A stretch of 64,000 nt of DNA. It comes from Paraescarpia echinospica (Eukaryota > Annelida > Polychaeta > Sabellida > Siboglinidae). Positions 54,113 through 64,000 of the stretch are shown one piece after another. Position 1 is the stretch's first letter. Each line of letters opens with the position of its first letter. Under the pieces are notes generated by a model. That model saw only the letters and a program-made list of their open reading frames with translations, was not told where the DNA came from and made no database searches. The stretch is from contig CM034532.1 in assembly GCA_020002185.1 (NCBI GenBank), positions 44,267,326 to 44,331,325 on the forward strand, read 5' to 3'. The translations under genes and the position numbers were made by a program.

Positions 54113-57100
54113 CTTTTAAAGGTTGCCCGTATGGCTTCGTGCCGCGCTGGTCATGGCCTTACTGCAAGTGCTACAAGTTCGTGCGAGATCTCGCCAGCTG
54201 GGCGGAAGCCAAGGTTTGCACGACCTTTTACTATAAACACGGAGTTCGCACTTGGCATGGATCAGCCCTTTCGTTTACACCTAAATTGTATTTCAAATTA
54301 ATGTGACATTATTATTCTACTATTGCGAGCTGTTGTTGTAGTCCACAACATCCTCAGCAAATTCTTCTTCATTCTTCGACGACATTTATTTTGCGAGGAC
54401 TAATTTTCGCGAACCCATATTCGACAATATTTCCAAATTCCACCGCTTATCAAACTTCGGAATCTGTTTGAAATTTAGCGCTATGAAGGTAACGCAGCTG
54501 GCCAAACGTTTAATTTAATGAAAGCCTATATAATATCATCATCCACGTATAACTGCCATCAGAATACACTTATACGTTGGAATGCGGTTTGTTTATAGAT
54601 ATCCCGTTATTCTGCAACAGGAGTTATGTTAAGCAGCAATGTTAGCTGTATTATTTTCTGCACACAGGTATACTGTGGAGTCATGCGTGCCAGGATGGTC
54701 GAGGTGAAAGACTCTAGTACCCATTATTTCCTCCGATCGCAGCTGTACTATCGAAGACGTGAGTGTCTATATTATTATAAAACAGTTCGTCACTGTTTGT
54801 ATGTGCACCCACAACTCAGTCAGTTTTGTATGTATCGGGCTGAAATTTTGCACGTTATTTACCGAGCTCATTGAGATGGTTTCGTAGATTGAGACATTTT
54901 CGAAATTCGTCCATATTTCAAAAGGCTGTATGTGGAGTTCCAGCCGAGGAATTCAACGTTTCTCTATACCATCGTAAAGATAATTATTGCATCTACAAAT
55001 ATGTCGCAGGATGTATGCAGTAATTTTGAATATGTTTTAAGCTTAACACGCACTAGGTATACACGTCGCGTGCTACTTCTGGCAAACGACACACTACAAC
55101 AATTCCTTGGAGTTCAAGCCACGGAATTGAGTGTTTTTTGTATCATTGTACAGATAATTATTCCATGTGTCAATGGGCGTATGCAGACAAGTGTATTAGT
55201 GTTTATGTTATTACCGCTACAAATTCCCAGACACGTTATCCAGCTGCCTGAGCGCGTACGATTTCTACCAAAAGGTTTTCCTAACAACTAGGCCAGTGAC
55301 CAGTTACAATTTATTAATACCGTTAGGCTGAAAACATTTGGGATGGGTTTGGGGTGTCTGGAACTCAAGTGTTGGACATTTGGCGTATGGCCTATTTTCA
55401 GTTTTCATTATTATGTCAACAATACTTTTTTTTAGATTTCAGTGCAAATGATTTGATGATGTATATGACTGCCTTTTCCCCGGGCAACGCCGGGTAACTC
55501 AGCTAATTGACTATAATTCCTCTTTCACGATTCAATACAAAACGAAATCTGTGCGATTAATTGAAAATCATTGTTCGCCGTCCCTTTTATATAATCTGCT
55601 GCCCCTTACGCAAACGCTATGTGATGTTTCTGTAAATAGCGGCACACAAATCCATTTCTAGCATCGACGAATTTAGCTTCTGAATTCCAATTCAGGTGCT
55701 TCACGAAACTGATTTTTTATTTTATTTGTTCAGTCAGAAGTGACCAGTATTCACAATGTCGGGTATAGTTGGTTAGAAACACCTTAGCCAATTAACAAAA
55801 TTGTTACCATCACGGCCAAATCGGTGACTACTCAGTCAATTATCTAATAGCTATTTTGTGAATTTGTTAATTGTCCAGTTGTACGTTTACTTGCCAACAA
55901 TGTGCATCCACCAGTGGCGCGACACACACAGAAGACCATTTCTCGGAGTATTCCAACATTTCATTTGTATGACGTAACTTTGGATAAACAAGTCCTGGAT
56001 AGACTGGCACTTTTTGCCCGAGCTGACCAGACTAGACCAGACTAAACCACGTCAGACCAAATCAGACTACGCGATACAGGAGTTTATCCACTACACCAAC
56101 TGGCACAGATTGTCCCATACTTGAAGCCGTCGTTACGTCACAATCACGTAAACTTGAAAACGGTCCTCTAGGTCGATTGTACATAGGTGGTACCGGTCTG
56201 ACTTATTCCAATGTTTTCAAGTTTATATGATTATGTCGTCATGGTCTGTGTAGTGGATACACTGCAGTTTGGTCAAGTTTGGTGAAGGAAAAGCGTCAGT
56301 ATATCCCGGCCTTTACGTAAAAAAACACATTTGAAAGGCGGTCCAAGCTGCATTCGCAGAAAATACGCATTACGTTACGAAAAACTTACGTTCATCGAAC
56401 CCACAAACCGGTAAAAGTTTAACCCACTGAGAATTTCGAAAAATAAAGGCGTTACGTTTCTTCCGAGTGATTGCAGATTAATCCCAAAGATGGACGCTCA
56501 AGGTGCAAACCTTCCAGAAGTAGGCTAGCTCGATTATAGTTAGATGTCACGTATTCACACTTAACAATACTTAAACATACCCTGAAAACACCGTGTCTGC
56601 TTCGATCATTGATATTTTCATTTGCTATTTCAGTGGTTAACCATCACCATCTTTTGGAGAAACAAGAATACTGGCTGGGAGCGACAGATCTCCAAGTGGA
56701 AGGTCGATTCCAATGGGATCCGTCATGTAAGTGTTGGTGTGTTGTGACGGATTGCTCTAACCACATATTCACTATTTACTATATTTTATAAGAAACGTCT
56801 AGTATAAAAACATTTTACTTGCCGTTTCATGTCAAATATTTGTAGAAGAATGTTGGCAGTTTTTGTACCAGTAAGTATCAAAATTAATTATTTCTAAACT
56901 ATTCCGACATAGCAGGCTTACTACTTCGTTTGCCTTGTAAAACACAGTTGGCTGTCACAAACAGGTGCACGTCCTACTGATACAAAGTTTGTTTACAATT
57001 ATTAAAACAAACTCTATTTGTTTTTTAGACTCTTACGTTGTAGCCCCCACGTACTGGATGAATGGAAATGGAATTCCGGCACAAGAACCGAACAACTATC

Positions 57101-57378
57101 TGGGCTACCAGAACTGCATGGCCCTCAAGAGACGTCCGTATACCAACATAAACACTTACTTGTACGACTGGATCGACGACGACTGCTACCAGAAGAAGTT
57201 CTACATCTGCGAGAGGCGCGGCTACTTCTGCTGGGGATGGCCTTGTTACTATCAGCTGGCGAAGACCAAATACACAAAGGTGGACTTGCCAGCCGATATG
57301 ACGGCGGCGAAGGTAGCAGCAGGCAAAGCAGATATGAAACGAAAAGAAGCAGACGTGATGGCAAAAACCGAAGCGTAA
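52970..57378 (+). CDS. Secreted C-type lectin-like protein, complete, six coding exons
   Basis: Coding exons: 52970-52997, 53548-53640, 54122-54213, 54668-54758, 56634-56726 and 57029-57378. All junctions are GT/AG and phases agree, giving 248 codons. Residues 1-23 are a signal peptide (LTAVLLFATTVALTEA). The C-type lectin domain runs from CPYGF (about 41) through CYKFV and ASWAEAK to FYICERR (about 195). EPN at 152-154 is the mannose/GlcNAc-type calcium-site motif. WID at 180-182 replaces the usual WND, losing one typical ligand residue. A Cys-rich GYFCWGWPCYY and a Lys/Ala-rich, likely helical tail follow. Extracellular sugar binding (immunity, mucus or shell matrix) is plausible. Introns carry simple repeats and, in intron 5, a candidate Helitron. 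Confidence 0.88.
53150..53500. repeat. Degenerate TATG/TACG-type simple repeat, intron 2 of the lectin gene
   Basis: Long stretch of TATGTATG, CACGTATG and CATGCATG units, with inverted-repeat character around GTACGTACGTAC. Confidence 0.8.
53775..53995. repeat. Degenerate ACACAC/CACGCACG repeat, intron 3 of the lectin gene
   Basis: CA-rich with CG interruptions. A pure AT run follows at 54089-54112, just before exon 4. Confidence 0.85.
54766..55506 (+). mobile_element. Candidate non-autonomous Helitron in lectin intron 5
   Basis: The 5' end TCTATATTATTATAAAAC is Helitron-like. The 3' end has a CCCGG-GCAACG-CCGGG hairpin (55479-55494), then nine bases to the terminal CTAA (55503-55506) followed by T, as expected for insertion 5' of T. 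The base before the 5' end is G rather than A, which weakens the case. No Rep or helicase coding sequence. It starts only 8 bp after the exon 5 boundary. Confidence 0.5.
55507..56633 (+). other. Remainder of lectin intron 5
   Basis: No feature recognised apart from a short ACCAGACTAGACCAGACTAA repeat near 56023. Confidence 0.4.
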
Positions 57379-57516
57379 AGACCATCCGCCGTGCTCACGA
57401 CCAGCAGCCGACTGACAGCGAATCTCTCTTGGCAAAGGTAGCAACGAGTAACTAAAAAATGCAGGATTCAGCTGATGCGCGTATAATTGTATCGATGTTA
57501 ATGTCATGTGTTTCTG

Positions 57517-57522
57517 AATAAA
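57517..57522 (+). terminator. Polyadenylation signal of the lectin gene
   Basis: AATAAA about 140 bp after the TAA at 57376. Confidence 0.75.
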
Positions 57523-57601
57523 AAAATTGACCACGGAATCCTACGTGTGGTGTCCTAAAGACTAGCTCGATAGCTCGTTTCCTTATATAAAGGAACCCTG
57601 T

Positions 57602-57607
57602 GAACCC

Positions 57608-57641
<34 letters not shown>

Positions 57642-57690
57642 ATGTATGTCTCTCTGTCTGTCTGTCTGTCTGTCTCTCTCTGTGTTTGTG
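57602..57690. repeat. (TCTG)n microsatellite
   Basis: TCTG units with TATG and TCTC interruptions, just downstream of the lectin 3' end. Confidence 0.9.
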
Positions 57691-57735
57691 TGTGTTGTCT
57701 GTGTTTGTTGTGTGTTGTGTGCGTGCGTGTGTGTG

Positions 57736-57986
57736 TATGTGTGTGTGACCCCCAGCCTGTTTGTGTGTATGTGTGTGTGACCCCCAGCCTGTTTGTGTGT
57801 ATGTGTGTGTGACCCCCAGCCTGTTTGTGTGTATGTGTGTGTGACCCCCAGCCTGTTTGTGTGTATGTGTGTGTGACCCCCAGCCTGTTTGTGTGTATGT
57901 GTGTGTGACCCCCAGCCTGTTTGTGTGTATGTGTGTGTGACCCCCAGCCTGTTTGTGTGTATGTGTGTGTGACCCCCAGCCTTTTT
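57736..57986. repeat. 32-bp minisatellite, about 8 copies
   Basis: Unit GACCCCCAGCCTGTTTGTGT plus GTATGTGTGTGT, almost identical between copies, which indicates recent expansion. Confidence 0.93.
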
Positions 57987-58229
57987 GTGATAGGGTTTAC
58001 TTTATTTGTCGCTCCTATGGTCAGATTGAAGCGCTGATTCATCGTGATATGTGTTTTAGGAAAAAAGAAGAAGACATACGGTAGGAAACAAAATAACAAT
58101 CACACATTTCGCATATTGTTAGCTTTAGACACATTGCAACTAATAGGTTCAATAAAATTAAAATTATAGACCAATCTGACACCGAAGACATTGGCAGCGA
58201 TGACCTTGGGTAGAGACTGGCGTATAATA
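57987..58229. other. Spacer, no feature recognised
   Basis: AT-rich, possibly the 3' tail of the LINE fragment next to it. Confidence 0.35.
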
Positions 58230-58480
58230 GTGTAGAAAATGGATATGCACTATTTTGTATTTTTTTACATCATTCAGCATTTGTCTGCGTTAAGTCAGGT
58301 CTCAGTCCAGAGTTACGCACTGTCCAGGTACTTCTGCAGCAACTAACAATTGGTCACCGGCGTATTTTTCTACACTGTTTGGAATCATCAGTATACATTG
58401 ATATTTCACCTGATTCAACATTATTAGTGAGGTCATTAATATACAAGATAAACAAATGTGGGCGATTTGTGAATATTGTT
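58230..58480 (-). pseudogene. LINE reverse transcriptase fragment
   Basis: The minus strand reads PHLFILYINDLTNNVESG then EISMYTDDS, the end of RT motif B and motif C (YxDD, here YTDD) of a CR1/Jockey-like element. Short and without a complete domain. Confidence 0.6.
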
Positions 58481-59104
58481 GAACACGACATAAAACCGGC
58501 TTCCAGATAGATCTTTTTTTCCAGGATCACGCGTTGTTTTCGGTTGACGGAAATGAGTTAAACATGTGAATTAACAGTGAATAGACGTTTGGTCTTTTAT
58601 TTTATTGACTGTTCGGTTTACAATACATAGTACTTTTTCCTTTTAAGCTTTGTAACATTGGTTCGAACTTCAGGAAAAGCATTGTGTGAAAAGGTACTTA
58701 GGTCTACTTCCAAGAATGCATATACGAGAAACACAATTAATTTACAAAAAAATCATAAAATAAATCGAAACTCTCATAAATTTTAGGAATGTCAGTGAGA
58801 AACGACAAAGCAATAAATGTCTTAGTTATGTAAAATCTGCTTTGTGATCATTGTACACAAAACGTTCCGCAAGTTCCTGCTTCGTTCGGCGAGAGCACAA
58901 GAGTTCGCAATGCAGGGCGTCCTATTTGGATTTCAACGCATTCTCTGTTTTATAAACGTTGCACTGGTCAACGTGCTCACAGTCGATGTTCTGAATGAGC
59001 TCGTGACACAATAACAGATTCATGTGGACAGACTACTTGTTGGTGGAGGGAGTCAAATGCCAAAGAGAGAGCTAGGCCGCAGGAAAAAAAGGCTGCACAA
59101 ACAT
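58481..59104. other. Intergenic, no feature recognised
   Basis: AT-rich sequence with no supported gene. Confidence 0.35.
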
Positions 59105-59148
59105 GAAACACACACACACGCACGCACGTATGCACGGACGCACGCACA

Positions 59149-59180
<32 letters not shown>

Positions 59181-59236
59181 TCACACGCAGGCACACGCAC
59201 AAACACACACACACACGCACGCACGCACACACACAT
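59105..59236. repeat. (CA)n/(CACG)n simple repeat
   Basis: CA and CGCA units over about 130 bp. Confidence 0.93.
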
Positions 59237-59763
59237 GTCTGCTATATATAAAACATAAGACGAAACTGTATAAAAGACTCCCCCCTCAGTGAAACGTGGT
59301 TACGGGCTTGGTGGCTGTGGCTGTTAGTACCGGTTTGTCCGTTGCAGGCGCTGGTAGAAGAGACCGACTAAGACCAACCACTGATCTAAATACATGGATA
59401 GGAAGTGTAGTTGATTACGTGAAGTCATTGTTGGCCATCTCGCTTTCCCCAATAATAGAGGTCTAAGGACGATTTACGTGCAGTGATTACGCGTCACAAT
59501 TGGTGCGTGAAAACCTACGTCCCGTCTGGCGGTAGCTTCAGGTTAAATTTGGCGAGCATCACATAAAAATCGTAATTGTGGACGCGAACGCGCAAATTCA
59601 GCAAACAGACACGTGAGAAAACACGTGTATTGCATGTGGACGCTACGCGTAACGTGGTTGAAAGTATACGGCGGCGACGTCATTATACGTAACAATAGGG
59701 AAAGGAATATGGCGGCCGTGCTTCACGTCAAATAGACCTTTCAACATTAAGCTTCCTATCCGT

Positions 59764-59800
59764 GTATATATAAATCAGTGAGACCGACTCATGACAGCGA
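59764..59800 (+). promoter_or_regulatory. Possible promoter with TATA box
   Basis: GTATATATAAATC followed after about 45 bp by CGATGTGGCGCC. A 20-codon frame follows, but no supported exon chain was found, so this may be chance. Confidence 0.25.
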
Positions 59801-60083
59801 ACATCAGATCTCCGCGATGTGGCGCCACAGTGTGTTGCATGCAAAAGCATTTGTAATCACTTATTACCTTTCGTCGTGACGAATTTGATTTTGACTAGGC
59901 GACCACACAAATTATTGACTCGATACTTACTGTTTAGCTATGCGTGTACTTTCTATGCGCATTGTCGCCTTATGATGCATCACAGTAATTATATTATTCG
60001 TTTATAACAACAAGTAAAGTTTGGTCGCATCAGTTCGCAAACTCTCCCAAAACGTAAAGCATTACATATGGGTGAGTGATCGG

Positions 60084-60192
60084 TTGGCCACGTGTGATGG
60101 GTTGGTCACGTGTGATGGGGTGGTCATGTGTGATGGGTTGGCCACGTGTGATGGGTTGGTCAAGTGTGATGGGTTGGTCACCTGTCGCCGGT
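60084..60192. repeat. 18-bp tandem repeat, about 6 copies
   Basis: Unit GGTTGGTCACGTGTGATG with small changes. Each full unit holds the E-box-like CACGTG or a one-base variant. Confidence 0.9.
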
Positions 60193-60469
60193 AAAGTTGT
60201 CTTATATTGCGGGGCCACCTATTGATAGTATTGAGTTTGACATGTATTAATGCATTTTGACCCTATTTTGGATACCACAACGGGGCAGCGTGGTGGGTAA
60301 TGTGTTTGACATGTCACGCTTATTGTGACCAGCAGGTATTGGCTGTCGTTTTGGAAGCCGTTTTGGATCGCCCAATGAGCGAGTGTTGACTTATCTTGAA
60401 TGCGACTGGGATCAGACCTTTTTTTAACTGTAAATTTGTAATATCATAAATCACCTCCATCTTCTGTAT

Positions 60470-60640
60470 CTATCTCTCTGTATGTCTGTCTATCTGTCTG
60501 GCTGGCTATGTCTGTGCGTCTGTCGGTCGGTCTGTCTGTCTGTCGGTCGGTCTGTCTGTCTGTCGGTCGGTCGGTCGGTCGGTCGGTCGGTCGGTCGGTC
60601 GGTCGGAGCGACTGACCGACTGTCTGTCGATCTGTCTCTC
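60470..60640. repeat. TCTG/GGTC tetranucleotide repeats
   Basis: TCTG units grade into a pure GGTC run of about nine units (60563-60605). Confidence 0.93.
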
Positions 60641-60804
60641 TATTATCTGTTAATGAAGAGACATAACGTACAGTGCCTGTCGGAAACAAATCTTGCCCGA
60701 TTGTTTGTAATTTATATATCTCTAGACACGAAGAGCAAACGCCAAGAGTTTCATTGCGATTTGCCGATGACTTATACCGTGAACTATAGTAAAAGTAAAA
60801 CAGT

Positions 60805-60960
60805 AAAGGTAAGTTCTTATATAGCGCACTATCCAGTCCTCAGGACTGCTCAAAGCGCTTTACACTTTATTCCATGGCAGACCTGTTCAATTGAACACCA
60901 TCTCGGCTTCTATGGGAAACAATCATTAGTGACTTTCAATCTGACTTGGATCTTAGATAA
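60805..60960 (+). repeat. Retroposon 3' tail-like repeat
   Basis: TATATAGCGCACTATCCAGT then CAGGACTGCTCAAAGCGCTT is a common tail motif of invertebrate SINE/LINE families, similar to that at about 18430. No coding part attached. Confidence 0.45.
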
Positions 60961-62482
60961 ATTACTCAGCGTTTGCCTTTGAGGTAACTGACGCGGGGTT
61001 TGAAATTGACTTGGCAAGACACTGATTTGATACCTGATGTGAATTGCCAATGTGTTACGTACCAACCAATGTTTTTCATGCCTATATGTGGCACATACGG
61101 CTCGCGCAAGTCAAAGTAGCAACGGTTCCTTCTATCGTGGAGTTATTCCTGCCGAGTGTTCTATTCCAACATAGCACCCTTTAGTTCCTCTTCCATGATG
61201 CGTCTTACTGTTGTGATTGGTCTGCATTGTTGTTGTCTCCCCGCTTATGAACCCCATCAAGGCTGTTTTCGCTGGTAGATCTTTGGTCTTCCAACTTCGA
61301 GCCATTTCCATCGTCCCCGTTTCCTGACGATGCAAATGTTCTCGTGTGCTGTTGTTTGATTTTGTCTATTGTATCTGGCCAGCATACTACGATCATCTTC
61401 CTATAATTAAACCGGTGTTGTTGAAATGGTGAGCCTAAAGTATGTTAGTATGTAAGTAAATAAGTAAGTAAGTAAATAATTTATTTCCATCAATATTTAA
61501 CATTACACGTCACAATATAACAAATACAATGTTGTATGTGGAAAGGGGGTGAACAGAAGTACAGTACTTATCAATGGTTCACCCCAACCATTTTAGGGGC
61601 TGGCGATGTAAATACAATGTTTTTATTAAGTATAAATTACCAATCAAAAATTATTGTACACGGTGCCTACAATATAATATGTTTATATTTGCCGTGTCAT
61701 CCACCAGCATTTCGATACGTAGAGGAAACTGTTGCTCTGGCAGATTCTGGGTTAAATCTTACTTTTTCTAAGGACTTTCATTCGTTTTAGTTTAGCAAAC
61801 GCAAAACTGGCTTCGTGTATCGTGTTCTGACATCCTCGTCTTCATTGGCACGAAGGCTACCAGAATTCGTTGGAGTATTCAAACGTTAATGGTTATTGAT
61901 AAGGATAGATGGGATGCTGAGGCAAGGTGATGTTTGTTAGTAACTGTTTCGAGTAGGAGAAGACAAAACGATTTCTATTTTAACTATTTATGTGGGACAA
62001 TACCACCTACCGTAGCATACGACTTGGAATCGTGGCTCGTCTCTTGTAGATCTGAGACATGTAAGTGTGGACACGTGCTTCATGAAAAGCTAAAATGGTA
62101 TGCAGCAACGCATTATATGTACAGTATGTTTTCATATTTCATATTTCAACTTTAACGTTACAGACTTAGACTTAATATTTTGTTATCATAATCAGTCCAT
62201 TGTCACAGTCTTAGTCTCGATATCGAGGTACTTTCACGATTTCTCGACCAATGCGGGTTCGATACGAAGAAACACTACATCGTGGAGTACTGGCAGTGCC
62301 AGCAGTATAGATAGTGTCGACTGCATCAACACTGTGTGTCGTGTTGTCGATTGTCTCGAGCGGCACTGACGTTAATGGTAAAGTCTGTTCTGTGTGAGAC
62401 TCGGCTGGAGATGATTCGATGTTGTGATATTCTCACAGGTCCGGCTTGTTTGGTTCATCTCGTGTAGTCTCGTGTATCGGCC
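60961..62482. other. Intergenic, possible LTR-related sequence
   Basis: No gene recognised. A segment near 61885 (GTTAATGGTTATTGATAAGG) resembles one near 48072 (GTATGTTTATTGATGAAGG) and might be part of a dispersed LTR. A short AAGTAAGTAAGT run lies at about 61450. Confidence 0.35.
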
Positions 62483-64000
62483 TCAGGAGCATACGGTTTC
62501 GTCTAAGAAGGTTGCCATCAGCGGCTTGATTACTCTTCCTTTTCTCCAGTCAGTCTTGATCGGTGGCAAGTCACGTGCGTTTCTGTTGTACCGATGTTGT
62601 AGATTCCGGCGTTTTCGGTCTTTCTCAACACGTACATAGTTGTTCGTTTCTGGCTCGTAGTCCTGTCGCGGTTTTGGCACTAGTGATCACGTGCGTCGAT
62701 TCATTAGTCCCTGCACTGGACTTGTTGTCATCTCAACAGTAGGCCTGTTACGGAACTCTAGTGACGTGTGATATGGATATCAGATCTCCTGTGCAGTCGT
62801 TTCGCGATTTTCACAGCAAATCCCGCCTTGCCATTCGACTTCGAGTGGCACGGTGAACTGGAGGTCAAACTGAATTCCCACTCTTCACTGAATTTTCGGA
62901 ATTCGTTATTGGAGAACTGTGGCCCGTTGTCGGCTTGGACCACTTCCGGTATGCCATATCGCGCGAATTGTTGCTTGCACAATTCAACAACATACATGGC
63001 TGTGGTGTCCTTTAATTTGTCGAACTCGATGAAATCAGAGTAGTAGTCCACTAGAATAAGATAATTCACAATCTTGTATGTGAATATATCCAGTCCAACT
63101 TTCATCCACGGATGATCAGGGATTGTGTTTCGTCGGAGTGTCTCTCTTTGCTGATCTGGGGCATCTTGTTGGCACTTGTCACATCTCCCTGCGACTTCTT
63201 TGACATCCGCATTCAATCCAGGTCAGTAGATTGCATCACGTGCTCGTTGTACCATTGCTGCGCATCCCGAGTGACTAGCGTGTAGTCGGTTAAGCAGGTT
63301 ACAACGTAAAGCTTTCGGAATTACCCTGCGAGAACCCTTGTAGATGATTCCATCTTACATTGTCAGCTCCTATCGTAAAGTTCAGTATGGTCTCGATTAT
63401 GTAGGAGTTATCATTCTTTGGTCCGGCCATCACTTCATGATCACACTGGCGAGATCTATCAACTCTGCGTCCTGCGAAGTAGCTTTCTTAACGGCTTGGT
63501 ATCGTACATCAGAAATGGGTTTGTCAGCGCTTGCAGCACACTCTTGACAGTTTTGGAGTAGCTCATTGGTAACTTGCATTTAGAAGACCTCCTCTCTTGG
63601 TTCATTTTCTCTCTTCCCACAGACACTTCGTAGACGTAACAACATGTCTGCCACCGTCTGTTCTCGTCCAGGGCGATATTCGATCTTCAGCGAGTAGCGC
63701 TGTAGTGCTTTGGAGCCGTTTAGGTGCTAACAGTAGATACTTTCGTGCAATCGCTTCTAGTGGTTTGTGGTCAGTGTGAATGATACCATATGCATGTCCG
63801 AAGATGTACTGATCATACTTTTGCGCTGCAAATACAATCGTTAGACATTCTAGCTCAATGAGTGCGTAGTTGCTTTCGCTTTTCGTTAATGAGCGAAATC
63901 CATAGGCTACCGGTTAGCTATTTTGCATCACGCTGGGCAAAGACCAACAGTACTAGTATCTGTCTGGATAACCATAAGTTTCTTTGGGTTGCAGTAATCA
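62483..64000 (-). pseudogene. Ty3/Gypsy retrotransposon pol remnant (RNase H to integrase), cut by the window edge
   Basis: Minus strand from the right edge: RNase H pieces ESNYALIELECLTIVFAAQKYD, IIHTDHKPLEAI and LAPKRLQ in shifted frames. Then integrase at 62758-63216 with CDKCQQDAPDQQ (zinc-binding end), WMKVGLDIF (Asp), VVQADNGPQFSNNEFRKF (Asp) and a SKSNGKA block where the Glu would follow. Then a C-terminal YNRNARDLPPI stretch at 62483-62680. Frameshifts and stops throughout. This is a dead element with its RT beyond 64000. Confidence 0.85.

Noticed and set aside
59819..60007. Coding exon after the TATA-like sequence near 59766
   Set aside because: The ATG frame ends after 20 codons and the alternative frame shows no domain or splice support.

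Overview
The window looks like genomic DNA from a marine invertebrate. Host genes are split by introns with canonical GT/AG sites, intergenic DNA is AT-rich and full of microsatellites, and several transposon classes are interleaved. Two host genes can be supported: the 5' exons of a secreted Xaa-Pro aminopeptidase-like gene (minus strand, 0.98-6.65 kb) and a complete seven-exon secreted C-type lectin (plus strand, 52.7-57.5 kb). A lophotrochozoan such as a mollusc fits, but the sequence does not prove the phylum.

Layout. 0-10 kb: aminopeptidase-like 5' exons, a tRNA-derived SINE, simple repeats and a 0.5 kb polypurine tract. 10.3-15.9 kb: a decayed Ngaro/DIRS-type tyrosine-recombinase retrotransposon (minus strand: SGNH hydrolase ORF, gag, RT, RNase H, YR). 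16.3-17.1 kb: a 34-bp minisatellite. 17.1-19.5 kb: non-LTR retrotransposon remnants. 20,154-36,997: one apparently complete Polinton/Maverick (adintovirus-like) element of 16.8 kb with diverged terminal inverted repeats. 36,998-51,235: a very large imperfect palindrome of repeat DNA around a Tc1-like remnant. 52.6-57.5 kb: the lectin gene, with a candidate Helitron in intron 5. 57.6-64 kb: minisatellites, a LINE fragment and a decayed Ty3/Gypsy pol at the right edge.

The Polinton is the main item. Its right two-thirds carries the known module in order: protein-primed-type DNA polymerase B (with C2H2 fingers and an OTU-like region in its N-terminus), a small membrane protein, A32-like packaging ATPase, a small basic/hydrophobic pVI-like protein, a conserved Polinton protein of unknown role, an rve integrase with chromodomain, an acidic membrane protein, penton-type minor capsid, basic core protein, double-jelly-roll major capsid and adenain-like protease. 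These ORFs are tightly packed and mostly intact. The left third is an accessory or early region: a leftward four-exon gene whose introns and exon edges are tandem duplicates; a NADAR-domain protein; an RPA70-C-like zinc-ribbon/OB protein (candidate single-strand DNA-binding protein); an acidic protein with two related domains separated by a G11 run that breaks the frame; and a further unknown protein. A CRE-like/CACGTG/TATA promoter module recurs in front of these genes, and a repeated GC-rich element follows two of them. NADAR plus an RPA-like protein suggests the element brings nucleic-acid-modification reversal (possibly anti-defence) and replication-support functions. That is inference from domains and context only.
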